From Caulobacter ginsengisoli (GTDB lineage Bacteria > Pseudomonadota > Alphaproteobacteria > Caulobacterales > Caulobacteraceae): a stretch of DNA of 64,000 nt. The notes beneath the pieces were generated by a model. That model was not told the DNA's origin. It saw only the letters and a list, made by a program, of their open reading frames with translations, and made no database searches. The translations under genes were made by a program, and so were the position numbers. Shown piece by piece: positions 54,595 to 63,241 of this stretch (positions within the stretch are counted from its first letter, which is position 1; each line of letters opens with the position of its first letter). The stretch spans positions 563,001-627,000 of the forward strand of contig NZ_JAUSVS010000001.1 of assembly GCF_030814835.1 (NCBI RefSeq), given 5' to 3'.

Positions 54595-55224
54595 GTGCGT
54601 CGCCGATATCAGCTTGTCCTGACCCTGGTCGCTACGCTGGCGGCGGGCAGCGCCGTCCTGGCCCAGAACACGCCACCGGCGCCGGCGCCTGAGAGCCCCG
54701 CGCCCACACCGGCTCCCGTGACGCCCAGCGCGCCGGCCCCGGAAGAAGCGCCGCCCGCGCCGCCAGCCGCCCCCACGCCCAAGGTTGAGGTCGCGCCCAC
54801 CGAGACCGAAAAGCCCGCTGTCATCGACAAGAAGAAACCGGCCGCGGCCAAGCCGGCCGAGCCGCAGAAGCGGGCCCGCTCGCCGGCCGCCATCCTGCAG
54901 GCGCTCGACAAGGTCACCGCCGAGACCTTCCGCTTCGAGGCCCCGGTCGGCCAGCCGATCCGCTACAAGACCCTGGTGATCAACGTCAAAGCCTGCGAGA
55001 CCACGGCCTCCGACGAACTGATCGCCGACTCCTCGGCCTATGTGGAGATCGTCAGCCAGCCCAAGGCCCAGCCCGGCCGGCTGCCGCCGCAGGCCAAGGG
55101 GGTGTTCAAGGGCTGGATGTTCGCCTCCTCGCCGGCCATCAATCCGGTCAAGCACCCGGTCTATGACGTCTGGCTGATTTCCTGCAAAACCGCCGGACCC
55201 GCGCCGTCGCCCGCGAAGCGGTAG
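54595..55224 (+). CDS. DUF2155 family exported protein
   Basis: A 209-residue protein with a signal peptide (GTG start; [18 protein letters not shown]), a Pro/Ala-rich stretch (~25-95) and a DUF2155 domain (~110-200): [31 protein letters not shown] and [23 protein letters not shown]. Periplasmic; function unknown. It overlaps 64 bases with the convergent aat gene. Its partner position after the NDUFA12 gene is conserved in Alphaproteobacteria as I know it. Confidence 0.9.
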   Translation: MRRRYQLVLTLVATLAAGSAVLAQNTPPAPAPESPAPTPAPVTPSAPAPEEAPPAPPAAPTPKVEVAPTETEKPAVIDKKKPAAAKPAEPQKRARSPAAILQALDKVTAETFRFEAPVGQPIRYKTLVINVKACETTASDELIADSSAYVEIVSQPKAQPGRLPPQAKGVFKGWMFASSPAINPVKHPVYDVWLISCKTAGPAPSPAKR

Positions 55225-55811
55225 AAGTCGCTCTCGACCGCCAGCGCTTTTTCCAGTCGCCGCCGATAGTCGGTCCGGCCGATTTCCCGCGCCCCGAACT
55301 GGGTCAGGTGGTCGGTGATGAACTGGGCGTCCAGCAGCACATAGCCGCCGGCCTTCAGCCGGGCGACCAGATGGGCCAGCGCCACCTTGCTGGCGTCGCG
55401 GGCGCGGCTGAACATGCTCTCGCCGAAAAAGGCCCCGCCCAGCGCCACGCCATAGAGGCCGCCGACCAGGGCGCCGCCCTGCCAGCACTCGACCGAATGG
55501 GCCAGGCCCCGCTCATGCAGTTCGCCATAGAGGTGCTGGATGGGCCGGTTGATCCAGGTTTCCGGCCGGCCGGTCACGGCTTCGGCGCAGGCCTCGACCA
55601 CGGCGTCGAAGGCGGTGTCGATCCTGATCTCGAAGGGCCGGGCGCGAATGGTGCGGGCCAGGCGGGTCGGGACGTGGAATTTATCGAGGGGCAGCACGCC
55701 GCGCCGCTCGGGATCGATCAGGAAGACACGCTCGTCGTCCCGCGCGTCGGCCATCGGAAAGACGCCCCGGCGGTAGCAGTCGATCAGGTCCTCGATATCG
55801 AACGGGTTCAC
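55161..55811 (-). CDS. aat: Leucyl/phenylalanyl-tRNA--protein transferase
   Basis: A 216-residue enzyme that attaches Leu or Phe from tRNA to N-terminal Lys/Arg of proteins, marking them for ClpAP (N-end rule). [18 protein letters not shown]-type [32 protein letters not shown] and [17 protein letters not shown] are the family's blocks. The length is normal for Alphaproteobacteria. It is the last gene of an operon with accC and accB upstream; its 3' end overlaps the DUF2155 gene. Confidence 0.95.
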   Translation of the reverse strand: MNPFDIEDLIDCYRRGVFPMADARDDERVFLIDPERRGVLPLDKFHVPTRLARTIRARPFEIRIDTAFDAVVEACAEAVTGRPETWINRPIQHLYGELHERGLAHSVECWQGGALVGGLYGVALGGAFFGESMFSRARDASKVALAHLVARLKAGGYVLLDAQFITDHLTQFGAREIGRTDYRRRLEKALAVESDFYRFAGDGAGPAVLQEISQTS

Positions 55812-55842
55812 CCTGGCTTATCTAGCAGGGTGGCCGCCGATT

Positions 55843-57186
55843 TCATCCCTGGCTCGCGAGCCAGCGCTCCAGCCAGTGGATATCGTAGTCGCCGGCGATG
55901 ATGTCGGGATTGGCCAGCAGGTCCTGGAACAGCGGGATGGTCGTCTCGATGCCGCCCACCACCATCTCGGCCAGGCACCGGCGGGTGCGGGCGATGCATT
56001 CCTCGCGGTCGCGGCCATGGACGATCAGCTTGCCGATCAGGCTGTCGTAGTAGGGCGGGATCGAATAGCCGGCATAGAGGGCCGAATCGAGCCGCACGCC
56101 CAGCCCGCCCGGGGCGTGGAAGTCGGTGACCCTGCCCGGCGAGGGGGTGAAGGTGCGCGGGTTCTCGGCGTTGATCCGGCACTCGATGGCGTGGCCCTCG
56201 AAGACCACTTCCTTCTGGGTGAAGGACAGCGGCAGGCCGGCGGCGATGCGGATCTGCTCGCGAACGAGGTCGATGCCGGTGATGCCCTCGGTGACCGGGT
56301 GCTCGACCTGCAGGCGGGTGTTCATCTCGATGAAGAAGAACTCGCCGTTCTCCCACAGGAACTCGATGGTGCCCACCCCCAGATAGCCGATCTTGCGGAT
56401 GGCCTCGACGACGACATTGCCGATGTCGGCCCGCTCCTTGGCGGTCAGAGCCGGGGAGGGGGCCTCCTCCAGCACCTTCTGGTGGCGGCGCTGCAGAGAG
56501 CAGTCGCGTTCGCCCAGGTGACAGACATTGCCGAAGCTGTCGGCGATGACCTGCAGCTCGATATGGCGCGGCTTCTGGAGGTAGCGCTCCATATAGACCG
56601 CGTCGTCGCCGAACGCCGCCCGGGCTTCCGAGCGGGCGGTGGAGACCGCCTCGGCCAGATCCTCACGGGTCTTGGCGACCTTCATGCCGCGCCCGCCGCC
56701 GCCGGCGGTGGCCTTGATCAGCACCGGAAAGCCGATCTCCTCGGCGGCCGCGAAGGCTTCTTCCTCGGTGGTGACGGCGCCGTCGGAGCCGGGCACCACG
56801 GGGATGCCGGCCTCCTTCACCGCCTGCTTGGCGGTGATCTTGTCGCCCATCATGCGGATGTGCTCGGGCTTGGGCCCGATGAAGGTGAAGCCGTGCCGCC
56901 CGACGATCTCGGCGAAGCGGGCGTTTTCCGACAGGAAGCCGTAGCCGGGGTGGATGGCCTGGGCCCCGGTGATCTCGGCCGCGGCAATGATCGAGGGGAT
57001 GTTCAGATAGCTCTTGGCGGCAGGAGCCGGGCCGATGCAGACGCTCTCGTCGGCCAGCCGCACCCACATGGCCCCGGCGTCGGCCTCGCTGTGCACGGCG
57101 ACCGTGGCGATGCCCATTTCCTTGCAGGCCCGGTGGACCCGAAGGGCGATCTCGCCCCGGTTGGCGATGAGGATCTTTTCAAACAC
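55843..57186 (-). CDS. accC: Acetyl-CoA carboxylase, biotin carboxylase subunit
   Basis: A 447-residue ATP-grasp enzyme that carboxylates biotin on AccB, the first committed step of fatty acid synthesis. [57 protein letters not shown] and [19 protein letters not shown] are conserved. Length and the absence of a fused biotin domain separate it from the methylcrotonyl-CoA subunit at 18899. It starts 7 bases after accB stops. Confidence 0.97.
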   Translation of the reverse strand: MFEKILIANRGEIALRVHRACKEMGIATVAVHSEADAGAMWVRLADESVCIGPAPAAKSYLNIPSIIAAAEITGAQAIHPGYGFLSENARFAEIVGRHGFTFIGPKPEHIRMMGDKITAKQAVKEAGIPVVPGSDGAVTTEEEAFAAAEEIGFPVLIKATAGGGGRGMKVAKTREDLAEAVSTARSEARAAFGDDAVYMERYLQKPRHIELQVIADSFGNVCHLGERDCSLQRRHQKVLEEAPSPALTAKERADIGNVVVEAIRKIGYLGVGTIEFLWENGEFFFIEMNTRLQVEHPVTEGITGIDLVREQIRIAAGLPLSFTQKEVVFEGHAIECRINAENPRTFTPSPGRVTDFHAPGGLGVRLDSALYAGYSIPPYYDSLIGKLIVHGRDREECIARTRRCLAEMVVGGIETTIPLFQDLLANPDIIAGDYDIHWLERWLASQG

Positions 57187-57193
57187 GCTGCGC

Positions 57194-57721
57194 CTACTCG
57201 ATCACGGCGAGCGGTTCGCCAAATTCGACCGGCTGGCCGTCGACGACCAGCAGCTCGACCACCCTGCCGGCCTTGGGCGAGGGGATCGGGTTCATGGTCT
57301 TCATGGCCTCGATGATCAGCAGGGTCTGGCCGGCGGTGACGGTGTCGCCGACCTTGACGAAGGGCGGCGAACCGGGCTGGGCCTGTAGGTAGACGGTGCC
57401 GACCATCGGCGACTTCACCGCGTCGACCGCAACGGCGGCCGGGGCGGCGGGCGCGGGCGCAGCGGGCGCGGCGGCCACGGGCGCGGGAGCAGCCTGGGGC
57501 GCGTGCATCATCTGCGGCGCGGCGACCATCTGGGTGGGGGCGGCCTGCATGGTGATCTCGCGGGCGACGCGAATCTTCAGGCCGCCGTGCTCGACCTGGA
57601 TCTCGGTCAGGCCGGTGTCGTTGAGGATGTCGGCCAGCTTGCGCACCAGACGGGCGTCGATGGCGCTGGCGGCGCCGCTTGGCGCCACGGCAGTCTCAGC
57701 GGCGGCCTTGGGGTTGGACAT
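57194..57721 (-). CDS. accB: Acetyl-CoA carboxylase biotin carboxyl carrier protein
   Basis: A 175-residue BCCP. The N-terminal helical part ([28 protein letters not shown]) is followed by an Ala/Pro-rich linker and a C-terminal biotinyl domain ([20 protein letters not shown], then [10 protein letters not shown] with the biotinylated Lys). It works with AccC downstream. The start at 57721 fits the family; the aroQ gene lies 40 bases upstream. Confidence 0.96.
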   Translation of the reverse strand: MSNPKAAAETAVAPSGAASAIDARLVRKLADILNDTGLTEIQVEHGGLKIRVAREITMQAAPTQMVAAPQMMHAPQAAPAPVAAAPAAPAPAAPAAVAVDAVKSPMVGTVYLQAQPGSPPFVKVGDTVTAGQTLLIIEAMKTMNPIPSPKAGRVVELLVVDGQPVEFGEPLAVIE

Positions 57722-57761
57722 GAAAGGATTACCTTAGCTGTTGTCAGACAGGCCGGATCGG

Positions 57762-58202
57762 TCAGGCGCCGATCAGGCCGGCGGCGGCTTCCACCGCCAG
57801 TTCATAGCTTGCCGCCCCAAAGCCGGAAACAACTCCAGTAGCGGCCAGGGATACATAGGTCTTACGACGGAACGTCTCGCGGGCCGCCGGGTTCGACAGA
57901 TGGCATTCGACGATGGGTATACTCAGAGTCTTCAGGGCGTCGAGCAGGGCCACGGAAGTGTGACCATAGCCCGCCGGGTTGAGAATCAGCGCCGACGCCG
58001 ATTCCCGGGCCTCCTGGACCCAGTCGATCAGCTCGCCCTCATGGTTGGACTGGCGAAAGACCAGGGTCAGCCCACGGTCCTTCACCCGCGCCACGCAGCG
58101 GGTCTCGATGTCGGCCAGGGTGTCCCGGCCGTAGATTTCGGGTTCGCGCACCCCCAGGAGATTGAGGTTGGGTCCGCTCAGCACATAGATCGGTTTCGGC
58201 AT
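57762..58202 (-). CDS. aroQ: 3-Dehydroquinate dehydratase, type II
   Basis: A 146-residue enzyme of the shikimate pathway, dehydrating 3-dehydroquinate. [21 protein letters not shown] gives the catalytic loop region (Tyr and Asn), with [33 protein letters not shown] and [12 protein letters not shown] following, containing the active-site His. It heads the aroQ-accB-accC-aat operon, a usual alphaproteobacterial order. It is divergent from thiS across about 65 bases. Confidence 0.97.
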   Translation of the reverse strand: MPKPIYVLSGPNLNLLGVREPEIYGRDTLADIETRCVARVKDRGLTLVFRQSNHEGELIDWVQEARESASALILNPAGYGHTSVALLDALKTLSIPIVECHLSNPAARETFRRKTYVSLAATGVVSGFGAASYELAVEAAAGLIGA

Positions 58203-58267
58203 TTAGCCCCGCCGTTGTTCGGCGGGTCTTGTATCGTCCGGCGGCCGGGGTCACAAGCTCGGCCGAG

Positions 58268-58468
58268 ATGCGGATTTTTATCAATGGCGAAGAGCGGGCT
58301 TTCGAGGCGCCGCTGACTGTGGCCGGACTGGTCGCGGCCCTGGGCCTGGACGGCCGCAAGCTGGCGGTCGAACGCAACCTCGAAATCGTGCCGAAGTCGA
58401 CCTACGCGGACGTGGCCCTGGCCGAGGGCGACCGGCTGGAGATCGTGACGTTTATCGGCGGGGGCTAG
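58268..58468 (+). CDS. thiS: Sulfur carrier protein ThiS
   Basis: A 66-residue ubiquitin-fold sulfur carrier for thiazole synthesis. The start MRIFINGEERAFEAPLTVA and the end DRLEIVTFIGGG with a terminal Gly-Gly, which is adenylated and thiocarboxylated, match the family. No thiG, thiF or other thiamin gene is near and no TPP riboswitch is seen upstream, so the partner genes lie elsewhere. Its TAG is within a CTAG shared with the convergent winged-helix gene. Confidence 0.93.
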   Translation: MRIFINGEERAFEAPLTVAGLVAALGLDGRKLAVERNLEIVPKSTYADVALAEGDRLEIVTFIGGG

Positions 58469-59034
58469 GGCCAGACCGTTTTGCCATCCAGCCTGACGGT
58501 GGGCTCCTGGCCGTAGACCTCCAATGTCACCCAGTCGTCGGTGACCACAACCTGTGAATGGCTTTCTGAATCGGTATCGTCGAAGCTGACCTCCAGAACG
58601 CCCCCGGGCCCGACCTCGTAAGCAAGCGCCCAGGGCTCGATGGCGACCTGTTGGGTTTTCGTGCTGCCGTTATGGAAGGTGAGGGTCCGCGCATAGGTCC
58701 GCCCCGTTTCCGTGGCCCGCGTGTTCCGCCAGGGCGTATGGACTGTGTACCGCCTCACCTCCGTCGGCGCGTCGCCATAGACGCCGATCAGGTTGCGGCG
58801 CTTCAGCCGCTCGACGGCATTCTGCACGGACCGCTTGGAAAGGCCTGTTCGTTCGGCCAACTCAGCGTGACTGAGGGCGATTCTTCCGCTGCTCTCGGCA
58901 TTGGCCAGCGCCAGATAGACCAGAAAGGCCGATGGGTGACGGTCGTGTCCGACCAGGTCGACCATCAGGGTGTCGATCACGTAACGGTCGAGTTCGATGG
59001 GCGAGGCAGTCATTGCCATAGCATTGGCTGCCAT
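58465..59034 (-). CDS. Winged-helix DNA-binding domain protein
   Basis: A 189-residue protein with an N-terminal helix-turn-helix: ALSHAELAERTGLSKRSVQNAVERLKRRNLI (~40-75), the GntR/replication-protein-like arrangement, and a C-terminal beta-rich half (RRYTVHTPW through YGQEPTVRLDG). It may be a transcriptional regulator. The start is uncertain: ATG at 59034, 59019 or 59013 are in frame and none has a well-placed Shine-Dalgarno. It is divergent from the VOC gene at 59085. Confidence 0.7.
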   Translation of the reverse strand: MAANAMAMTASPIELDRYVIDTLMVDLVGHDRHPSAFLVYLALANAESSGRIALSHAELAERTGLSKRSVQNAVERLKRRNLIGVYGDAPTEVRRYTVHTPWRNTRATETGRTYARTLTFHNGSTKTQQVAIEPWALAYEVGPGGVLEVSFDDTDSESHSQVVVTDDWVTLEVYGQEPTVRLDGKTVWP

Positions 59035-59084
59035 ACTTCCGGTCAGCAAGGGCAGCGCGCTAACAATCACGTCCGGAGGCCAAG

Positions 59085-59450
59085 ATGATCAAGCAGCTGA
59101 AGTTCGTGAGCATTCCCACCCGCGACCAGGACGCGGCTCTGGCCTTCTGGACCGAGAAGATGGGCTTCCGCGTCGCCACCGACCAGCCCATGGGCCCAGG
59201 CCAGCGCTGGATCGAGCTCTCCATCCCGGGCGCCCAGACCGGGATAGTGCTGTTCACGCCCGAGGGGCAGGAGGACCGGGTCGGGACCTTCTTCAACGGC
59301 TCCTTCGCCTGTGACGACGTCGAGTACAGCTACAAGCAGCTCAGCGCCCGGGGGGTGGAGTTCGAGGGGCCGCCGGAGAAGCAGCCCTGGGGAACCTATG
59401 CCAAGTTCAAGGACCCGGACGGCAACAGCTTCGTGCTCTCCAGCCGCTGA
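59085..59450 (+). CDS. VOC family (glyoxalase-like) protein
   Basis: A 121-residue vicinal-oxygen-chelate protein made of two beta-alpha-beta-beta-beta modules: MIKQLKFVSIPTRDQDAALAFW, GTFFNGSFACDDVEYSYKQL and TYAKFKDPDGNSFVLSSR. The last fits the metal-binding 'DPDGN' loop. GGAGG is placed 5 bases before the ATG. Substrate unknown; could be a dioxygenase, glyoxalase or antibiotic-resistance type. Confidence 0.9.
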   Translation: MIKQLKFVSIPTRDQDAALAFWTEKMGFRVATDQPMGPGQRWIELSIPGAQTGIVLFTPEGQEDRVGTFFNGSFACDDVEYSYKQLSARGVEFEGPPEKQPWGTYAKFKDPDGNSFVLSSR

Positions 59451-59469
59451 CGGAGGTTGGAAATAGCGC

Positions 59470-59509
59470 TTGCCGTCCGCGCGGGCTCCCACCTAAATTG
59501 AATTCAATT
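59470..59509 (+). promoter_or_regulatory. Promoter with overlapping palindromic operator of tetR-fabA
   Basis: TTGCCG (59470-59475) and TAAATT (59494-59499) are 18 bases apart. A perfect 14-base palindrome AATTGAATTCAATT (59496-59509) overlaps the -10 region, 17 bases before the TetR start at 59527. It is an obvious candidate for autoregulation by the TetR protein. Confidence 0.6.
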
Positions 59510-59526
59510 CAGAGTCGGAGCCTTCC

Positions 59527-60156
59527 ATGGGCGTCACGAAGATCGGCACGCCCGAGCGCCTGATCCGCGCCGCCCAGGAAGAGCTGGTCCACACCCATGG
59601 CCTGCTGGAGATGCAGGCCGTCGCCAAACGGGCCAAGGTGTCTGTCGGGCTGGCCTACCACCACTTCGGGTCCAAGGCGGGCCTGATCGCCGCCGTGGTG
59701 GAGGCCTTCTACAACCGCCTCGAAGACGCCGCCTTTAGCCCCTCGAAGCTGGTTTCGCCCGACTGGGCGGGCCGGGAGAAGGAGCGGATCGCCGCCTATA
59801 TCTCATTCCACTACGACCACCCGTTCGCGCCGCTGGTCGTCGGGCCGCTGAGCCGCGCCGCCGAGGTGCTGGATGTGGAACAGGCCTTCACCAGGCGCCA
59901 GCTGACCGCCGGCGCCTACAATCTGCGGGCAGGCCAGCGTGACGGGGTTATTCCCCCCGACCTCGATCCGCGCCTGACCATCGCCCTGCTGATCGGGGGC
60001 ATCCGCCAGGCGCTGGTCGGCGCGCTGACGAGCCAGAATCGCCCCGACCGCGTCGAGCTGACCGAGAAGATCTGGGTCTTTGTCGCCGCCGCCCTGCGCC
60101 TGCCGGCGATGCAGGCTGCGGCCGGGGCCCAGGCCAGGAAGGAACTCAATGGCTGA
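59527..60156 (+). CDS. TetR-family regulator coupled to fabA
   Basis: A 209-residue regulator. The N-terminal domain is a TetR helix-turn-helix (RLIRAAQEELVHTHGLLEMQ, AKVSVGLAYHHFGSKAGLI). The rest is a helical ligand-binding domain with a C-terminal (~160-195) helix. The ATG overlaps nothing upstream, while its 3' end overlaps the fabA start by eight bases. Given the gene pair it may control unsaturated fatty acid synthesis, similar in principle to FabR or DesT. No functional evidence exists beyond that. Confidence 0.88.
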   Translation: MGVTKIGTPERLIRAAQEELVHTHGLLEMQAVAKRAKVSVGLAYHHFGSKAGLIAAVVEAFYNRLEDAAFSPSKLVSPDWAGREKERIAAYISFHYDHPFAPLVVGPLSRAAEVLDVEQAFTRRQLTAGAYNLRAGQRDGVIPPDLDPRLTIALLIGGIRQALVGALTSQNRPDRVELTEKIWVFVAAALRLPAMQAAAGAQARKELNG

Positions 60157-60679
60157 CCCCCACGCGTTTCACACCCCCAAGTCCCACTACACAAAGGACG
60201 ACCTGCTGCTCTCCAGCCAGGGCGGCTATTTCGGTCCCGGCAATGCGCAGCTGCCCGCCCCGCCGATGCTGATGATGGACCGGATCACGCAGCTCAGCCT
60301 CGACGGCGGCGAGTTCGGGAAGGGGCACATCGTCGCCGAGCTGGATATCAACCCGGACCTCTGGTTTTTCGCCTGCCATTTCCCGGGCGACCCGGTCATG
60401 CCCGGTTGCCTGGGGCTGGACGCCATGTGGCAGATGCTGGGCTACTGGCTGGGCTGGTCGGGCTCGCCGGGCAAGGGTCGGGCCATTGGGGTGGGGGATG
60501 TCAAGTTTCGCGGCGACGTGACGCCCGCCACCCGTCTCGTGCGCTACGAGGTGAGCCTGCGGCAGGCGCGGCGCGGCCGGCTGGCGCTGGGGGTGGCCAA
60601 CGGCCAGATGTTCGCGGACGACGCCTGCGTCTACCTCGCCACCGATCTGAGGGTCGGGATGATCAGGTCCGAGTCCTGA
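60149..60679 (+). CDS. fabA: 3-Hydroxydecanoyl-[ACP] dehydratase/isomerase
   Basis: A 176-residue hot-dog-fold enzyme. It dehydrates 3-hydroxydecanoyl-ACP and isomerises the trans-2 to cis-3 double bond, the start of unsaturated fatty acid synthesis. PPMLMMDRITQLSLDGGEFGKG, the active-site FACHFPGDPVMPGCLGLDAMW (His), and GWSGSPGKGRAIGVGDVKFRG are typical of FabA. The ATG at 60149 overlaps the TetR gene. FabB, the usual partner, is not adjacent. Confidence 0.95.
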   Translation: MADPHAFHTPKSHYTKDDLLLSSQGGYFGPGNAQLPAPPMLMMDRITQLSLDGGEFGKGHIVAELDINPDLWFFACHFPGDPVMPGCLGLDAMWQMLGYWLGWSGSPGKGRAIGVGDVKFRGDVTPATRLVRYEVSLRQARRGRLALGVANGQMFADDACVYLATDLRVGMIRSES

Positions 60680-60750
60680 GGAGAATGTCTTCCCATATCC
60701 CCGCATAGATTGCACTGTGTCCTCGGCGACGAGGACGGGGGCGATTGCGG

Positions 60751-62625
60751 ATGCGTTGGTGGCTGCTGGCGGGCGTGGGATTGGCGGCGGCCCACGGCGC
60801 TCAGGCCCAGACCGTGGACGAGGTGGTGGTCACCGCCTCGCGGCTGCCGGCGCTGGCCGGTGACACGACGGTCAGGACCCTGCCCATTGCAGGCCAGACG
60901 CCCGGCGCCAGCCTGGGCCAGGTCCTTTCCGGCCAGCCGGACATCTTCGTCCTGCAGCCCGGCGGCCGGGCCGGGGTGGGGTCGATCTATCTAAGGGGGG
61001 CCGATCCCAACTTCACCGTGGTGATGCTGGACGGCATTCCGCTCAACGACGCCACCGACAGCCGTGGCGGGGCGGTGGACGCCTCGGCGCTGGGGATCGG
61101 TGATCTGGAGCGGATCGAGATCGCGCCGGGGGTGCGCTCGGCGGTGCATGGCTCGGGGGCGCTGGCGGGGGTGATCAACCTGATCCTGCCGGCCGGGACC
61201 CAACCGGGCGGCAGGATCGAGGCGGGCGTTGGGAGCGAGGGGGACGGACTGGTGCTGGGCGCCTGGCGCGGACCGGTGGGCGGCTATGCCGGCGGGCTGT
61301 CGGCGCAATGGGAGGATGGCGGCGAGCCGACACCGGGCTCATCGTTCGAGGGCGGCTCGCTGAGCGGCAAGCTGGCGGCCGCGGATGCGGGTCAGGCGGG
61401 GCTGCGGAGTGCGGTGTTCCGCCTCTCGCACACCCAGAGCGAGGGCTTCCCGGACGACAGCGGCGGCGACCGGCTGGCGGTGATCCGCACGCCAGAACGG
61501 CGCGAGGCGGATCAGGGTGTCGGCGGCGTGCGGTTCGGCTGGGCGCTGGGCGGTGGGAGCGACCTGGAGGTCCTGGCCTCGGTCTTCCGCCGCGAGGAGG
61601 ACATCGACAGTCCCGGCGTCGCGCCCGGCCTGCGTGACCCGTTCGGCCTGCCGGCCTCGCAATCCTCGACCCGCTTCACGCGCAGCCGCCTCCAGGCAGT
61701 GTTGCGCGCCGAGCCGGCGGCGAACTGGCGGCTGGCGCTCGGCGCCGAGGCCCAGCGCGAGACGGGGGACAGCCGGGGGACCCTGACGTTCTTCGGCTTT
61801 CCGCTCCCGACCAGCTTCGACCTGGAGCGCGACACCGTCTCGGCCTTCGCCGAGGCCGGCTACCGGAACGGCGGCTGGAGCCTGGACCTGGCGGCCCGCG
61901 CCGACCGGCCCGAGGGGTTCGATACCCGCGCCACGGGTGGCTTGGCCCTGGCCTGGGCCGCGCCGGACGGCGGCTTCACGGCCCGGGCGGCGGTGGGCAG
62001 CGGCTTCAAGGCCCCCAGCTTCTACGCCCTGGCCAACCCCCTGGTCGGCAACCCGGCCCTGCGGCCCGAGACCAGCCAGGGGATCGACCTGGCCCTGGCC
62101 TGGCGGCTGCCCGGCGGCGGGCGGTTCGAGGCCGACGGCTTCTACAGCCGCTATCGCGACCTGATCGACTTCCTCCCGACGCCGTTCCCGCACCTGGAGA
62201 ATGTGGCGGCGGTGGTGTCGCGCGGGGTCACCCTGACCGGCGAGACGCCGCTGGGCGAGACGCTGACCGTCAGGGGCCGGCTGGCCTACATCGAGACCTA
62301 TGACCGCGGCACGGGCGCCCAGCTGCGCGGCCGGCCGCGCTGGCGGGGCGGAGCGGATCTGGACTGGCGGGTAGCGCCGAGCCTGACCGCCGGCCTGACG
62401 CTGGACTATGTCGGCGAGCGGCTGGAGTCCTCGATCCCCACCGCCGACATCGAGCTGGATGGCTATGCGACCCTGGCCGCCCGGCTGACCTGGAAGCCCC
62501 GGGACGATCTGGCCCTGACCGCCTCGGTGGAGAACCTGACCGACACGGACTACCAGACCGGCGCCGGCTTCAGCGGCCCCGGAACCACGGCCCGCCTCAC
62601 GCTGCGGCGGACGTTCGGCGGCTGA
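60751..62625 (+). CDS. TonB-dependent outer-membrane receptor (BtuB-like)
   Basis: A 624-residue receptor with a signal peptide (MRWWLLAGVGLAAAHGAQAQ), a TonB-box-like TVDEVVVTASRLPA, a plug domain (~30-145: QVLSGQPDIFVLQPGG, YLRGADPNFTVVMLDGIPLND, VHGSGALAGVINL) and a ~22-strand barrel ending in a typical aromatic C-terminus (TLRRTFGG). BtuB-like proteins import cobalamin or other scarce nutrients; the substrate here is not known. No cobalamin riboswitch is seen in the 71-base upstream gap. The ATG is at 60751; 29 bases of the end overlap the convergent VTT gene. Confidence 0.9.
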   Translation: MRWWLLAGVGLAAAHGAQAQTVDEVVVTASRLPALAGDTTVRTLPIAGQTPGASLGQVLSGQPDIFVLQPGGRAGVGSIYLRGADPNFTVVMLDGIPLNDATDSRGGAVDASALGIGDLERIEIAPGVRSAVHGSGALAGVINLILPAGTQPGGRIEAGVGSEGDGLVLGAWRGPVGGYAGGLSAQWEDGGEPTPGSSFEGGSLSGKLAAADAGQAGLRSAVFRLSHTQSEGFPDDSGGDRLAVIRTPERREADQGVGGVRFGWALGGGSDLEVLASVFRREEDIDSPGVAPGLRDPFGLPASQSSTRFTRSRLQAVLRAEPAANWRLALGAEAQRETGDSRGTLTFFGFPLPTSFDLERDTVSAFAEAGYRNGGWSLDLAARADRPEGFDTRATGGLALAWAAPDGGFTARAAVGSGFKAPSFYALANPLVGNPALRPETSQGIDLALAWRLPGGGRFEADGFYSRYRDLIDFLPTPFPHLENVAAVVSRGVTLTGETPLGETLTVRGRLAYIETYDRGTGAQLRGRPRWRGGADLDWRVAPSLTAGLTLDYVGERLESSIPTADIELDGYATLAARLTWKPRDDLALTASVENLTDTDYQTGAGFSGPGTTARLTLRRTFGG

Positions 62626-63241
62626 GGCGGACGAGCAGCCAGGCCAGGGTCGGCAGGCCCGCCGCCGCCGCGAAGGCCAGCAGGAACGACCCCTGCGACA
62701 GCGCCGCCGCGCCCACGCCGGCATAGACGGCGGCGACACCGGCATTGGCCAGGCTGGTGACCATCACGAACCGGCCCAGCGGGACGCCCGCCGCGCCGGC
62801 GGCCAGGGTGGTGGCTTCGGCCAGCACCGGCACGGCGCGGGTCAGGGCCAGGGCCGGACCGTCGACCCGACCGGAGAGCCGCATGGCCTTGGCCAGTTCC
62901 GCTTCGCCCAGCAGGCGGCGGGCGAGGGGCCGGCCCGCCTGCGCGCCCAGCCAGTAGCCCAGCAGGCAGCCCAGGGTCATGCCGAGCCAGATCAGCACGC
63001 CGCCGAGCACCCAGCCGAACAGGGCCCCGGCCGCCACGCTGACCAGGCTGGAGGGCGTGGGCAGGATGACGTCCAGGGCCAGCAGGACCACGATCAGCAG
63101 GGCGATCAGCGGCCCGTGGGCCGCCGGGCTGGCGAACACCTCGCCGACCATGCGGGTGATGGTGGCGTCGAACAGCATCCAGGGGACCAGGATGAAGGCC
63201 AGCAGCAGGACGATCGCGATAGTCCAGCGAACGGCCGTCAT
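62597..63241 (-). CDS. TVP38/TMEM64 (VTT-domain) family membrane protein
   Basis: A 214-residue membrane protein of the DedA/VTT superfamily. ILPTPSSLVSVAAGALFGWVL-type segment (LDVILPTPSSLVSVAAGALF) corresponds to the conserved half-helix; AVPVLAEATTLAAGAAGVPL is the second re-entrant element. Five to six membrane helices. DedA-type proteins move undecaprenyl phosphate or other lipids; this subfamily's function is not clear. The ATG at 63241 overlaps the stop of the ferritin-like gene (ATGA), so the two are co-translated. Confidence 0.87.
   Translation of the reverse strand: MTAVRWTIAIVLLLAFILVPWMLFDATITRMVGEVFASPAAHGPLIALLIVVLLALDVILPTPSSLVSVAAGALFGWVLGGVLIWLGMTLGCLLGYWLGAQAGRPLARRLLGEAELAKAMRLSGRVDGPALALTRAVPVLAEATTLAAGAAGVPLGRFVMVTSLANAGVAAVYAGVGAAALSQGSFLLAFAAAAGLPTLAWLLVRLSRRTSAAA

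Noticed and set aside
60680-60750. Cobalamin riboswitch before the TonB receptor
   Set aside because: The gap is only 71 bases and holds no recognisable B12 box or fold.
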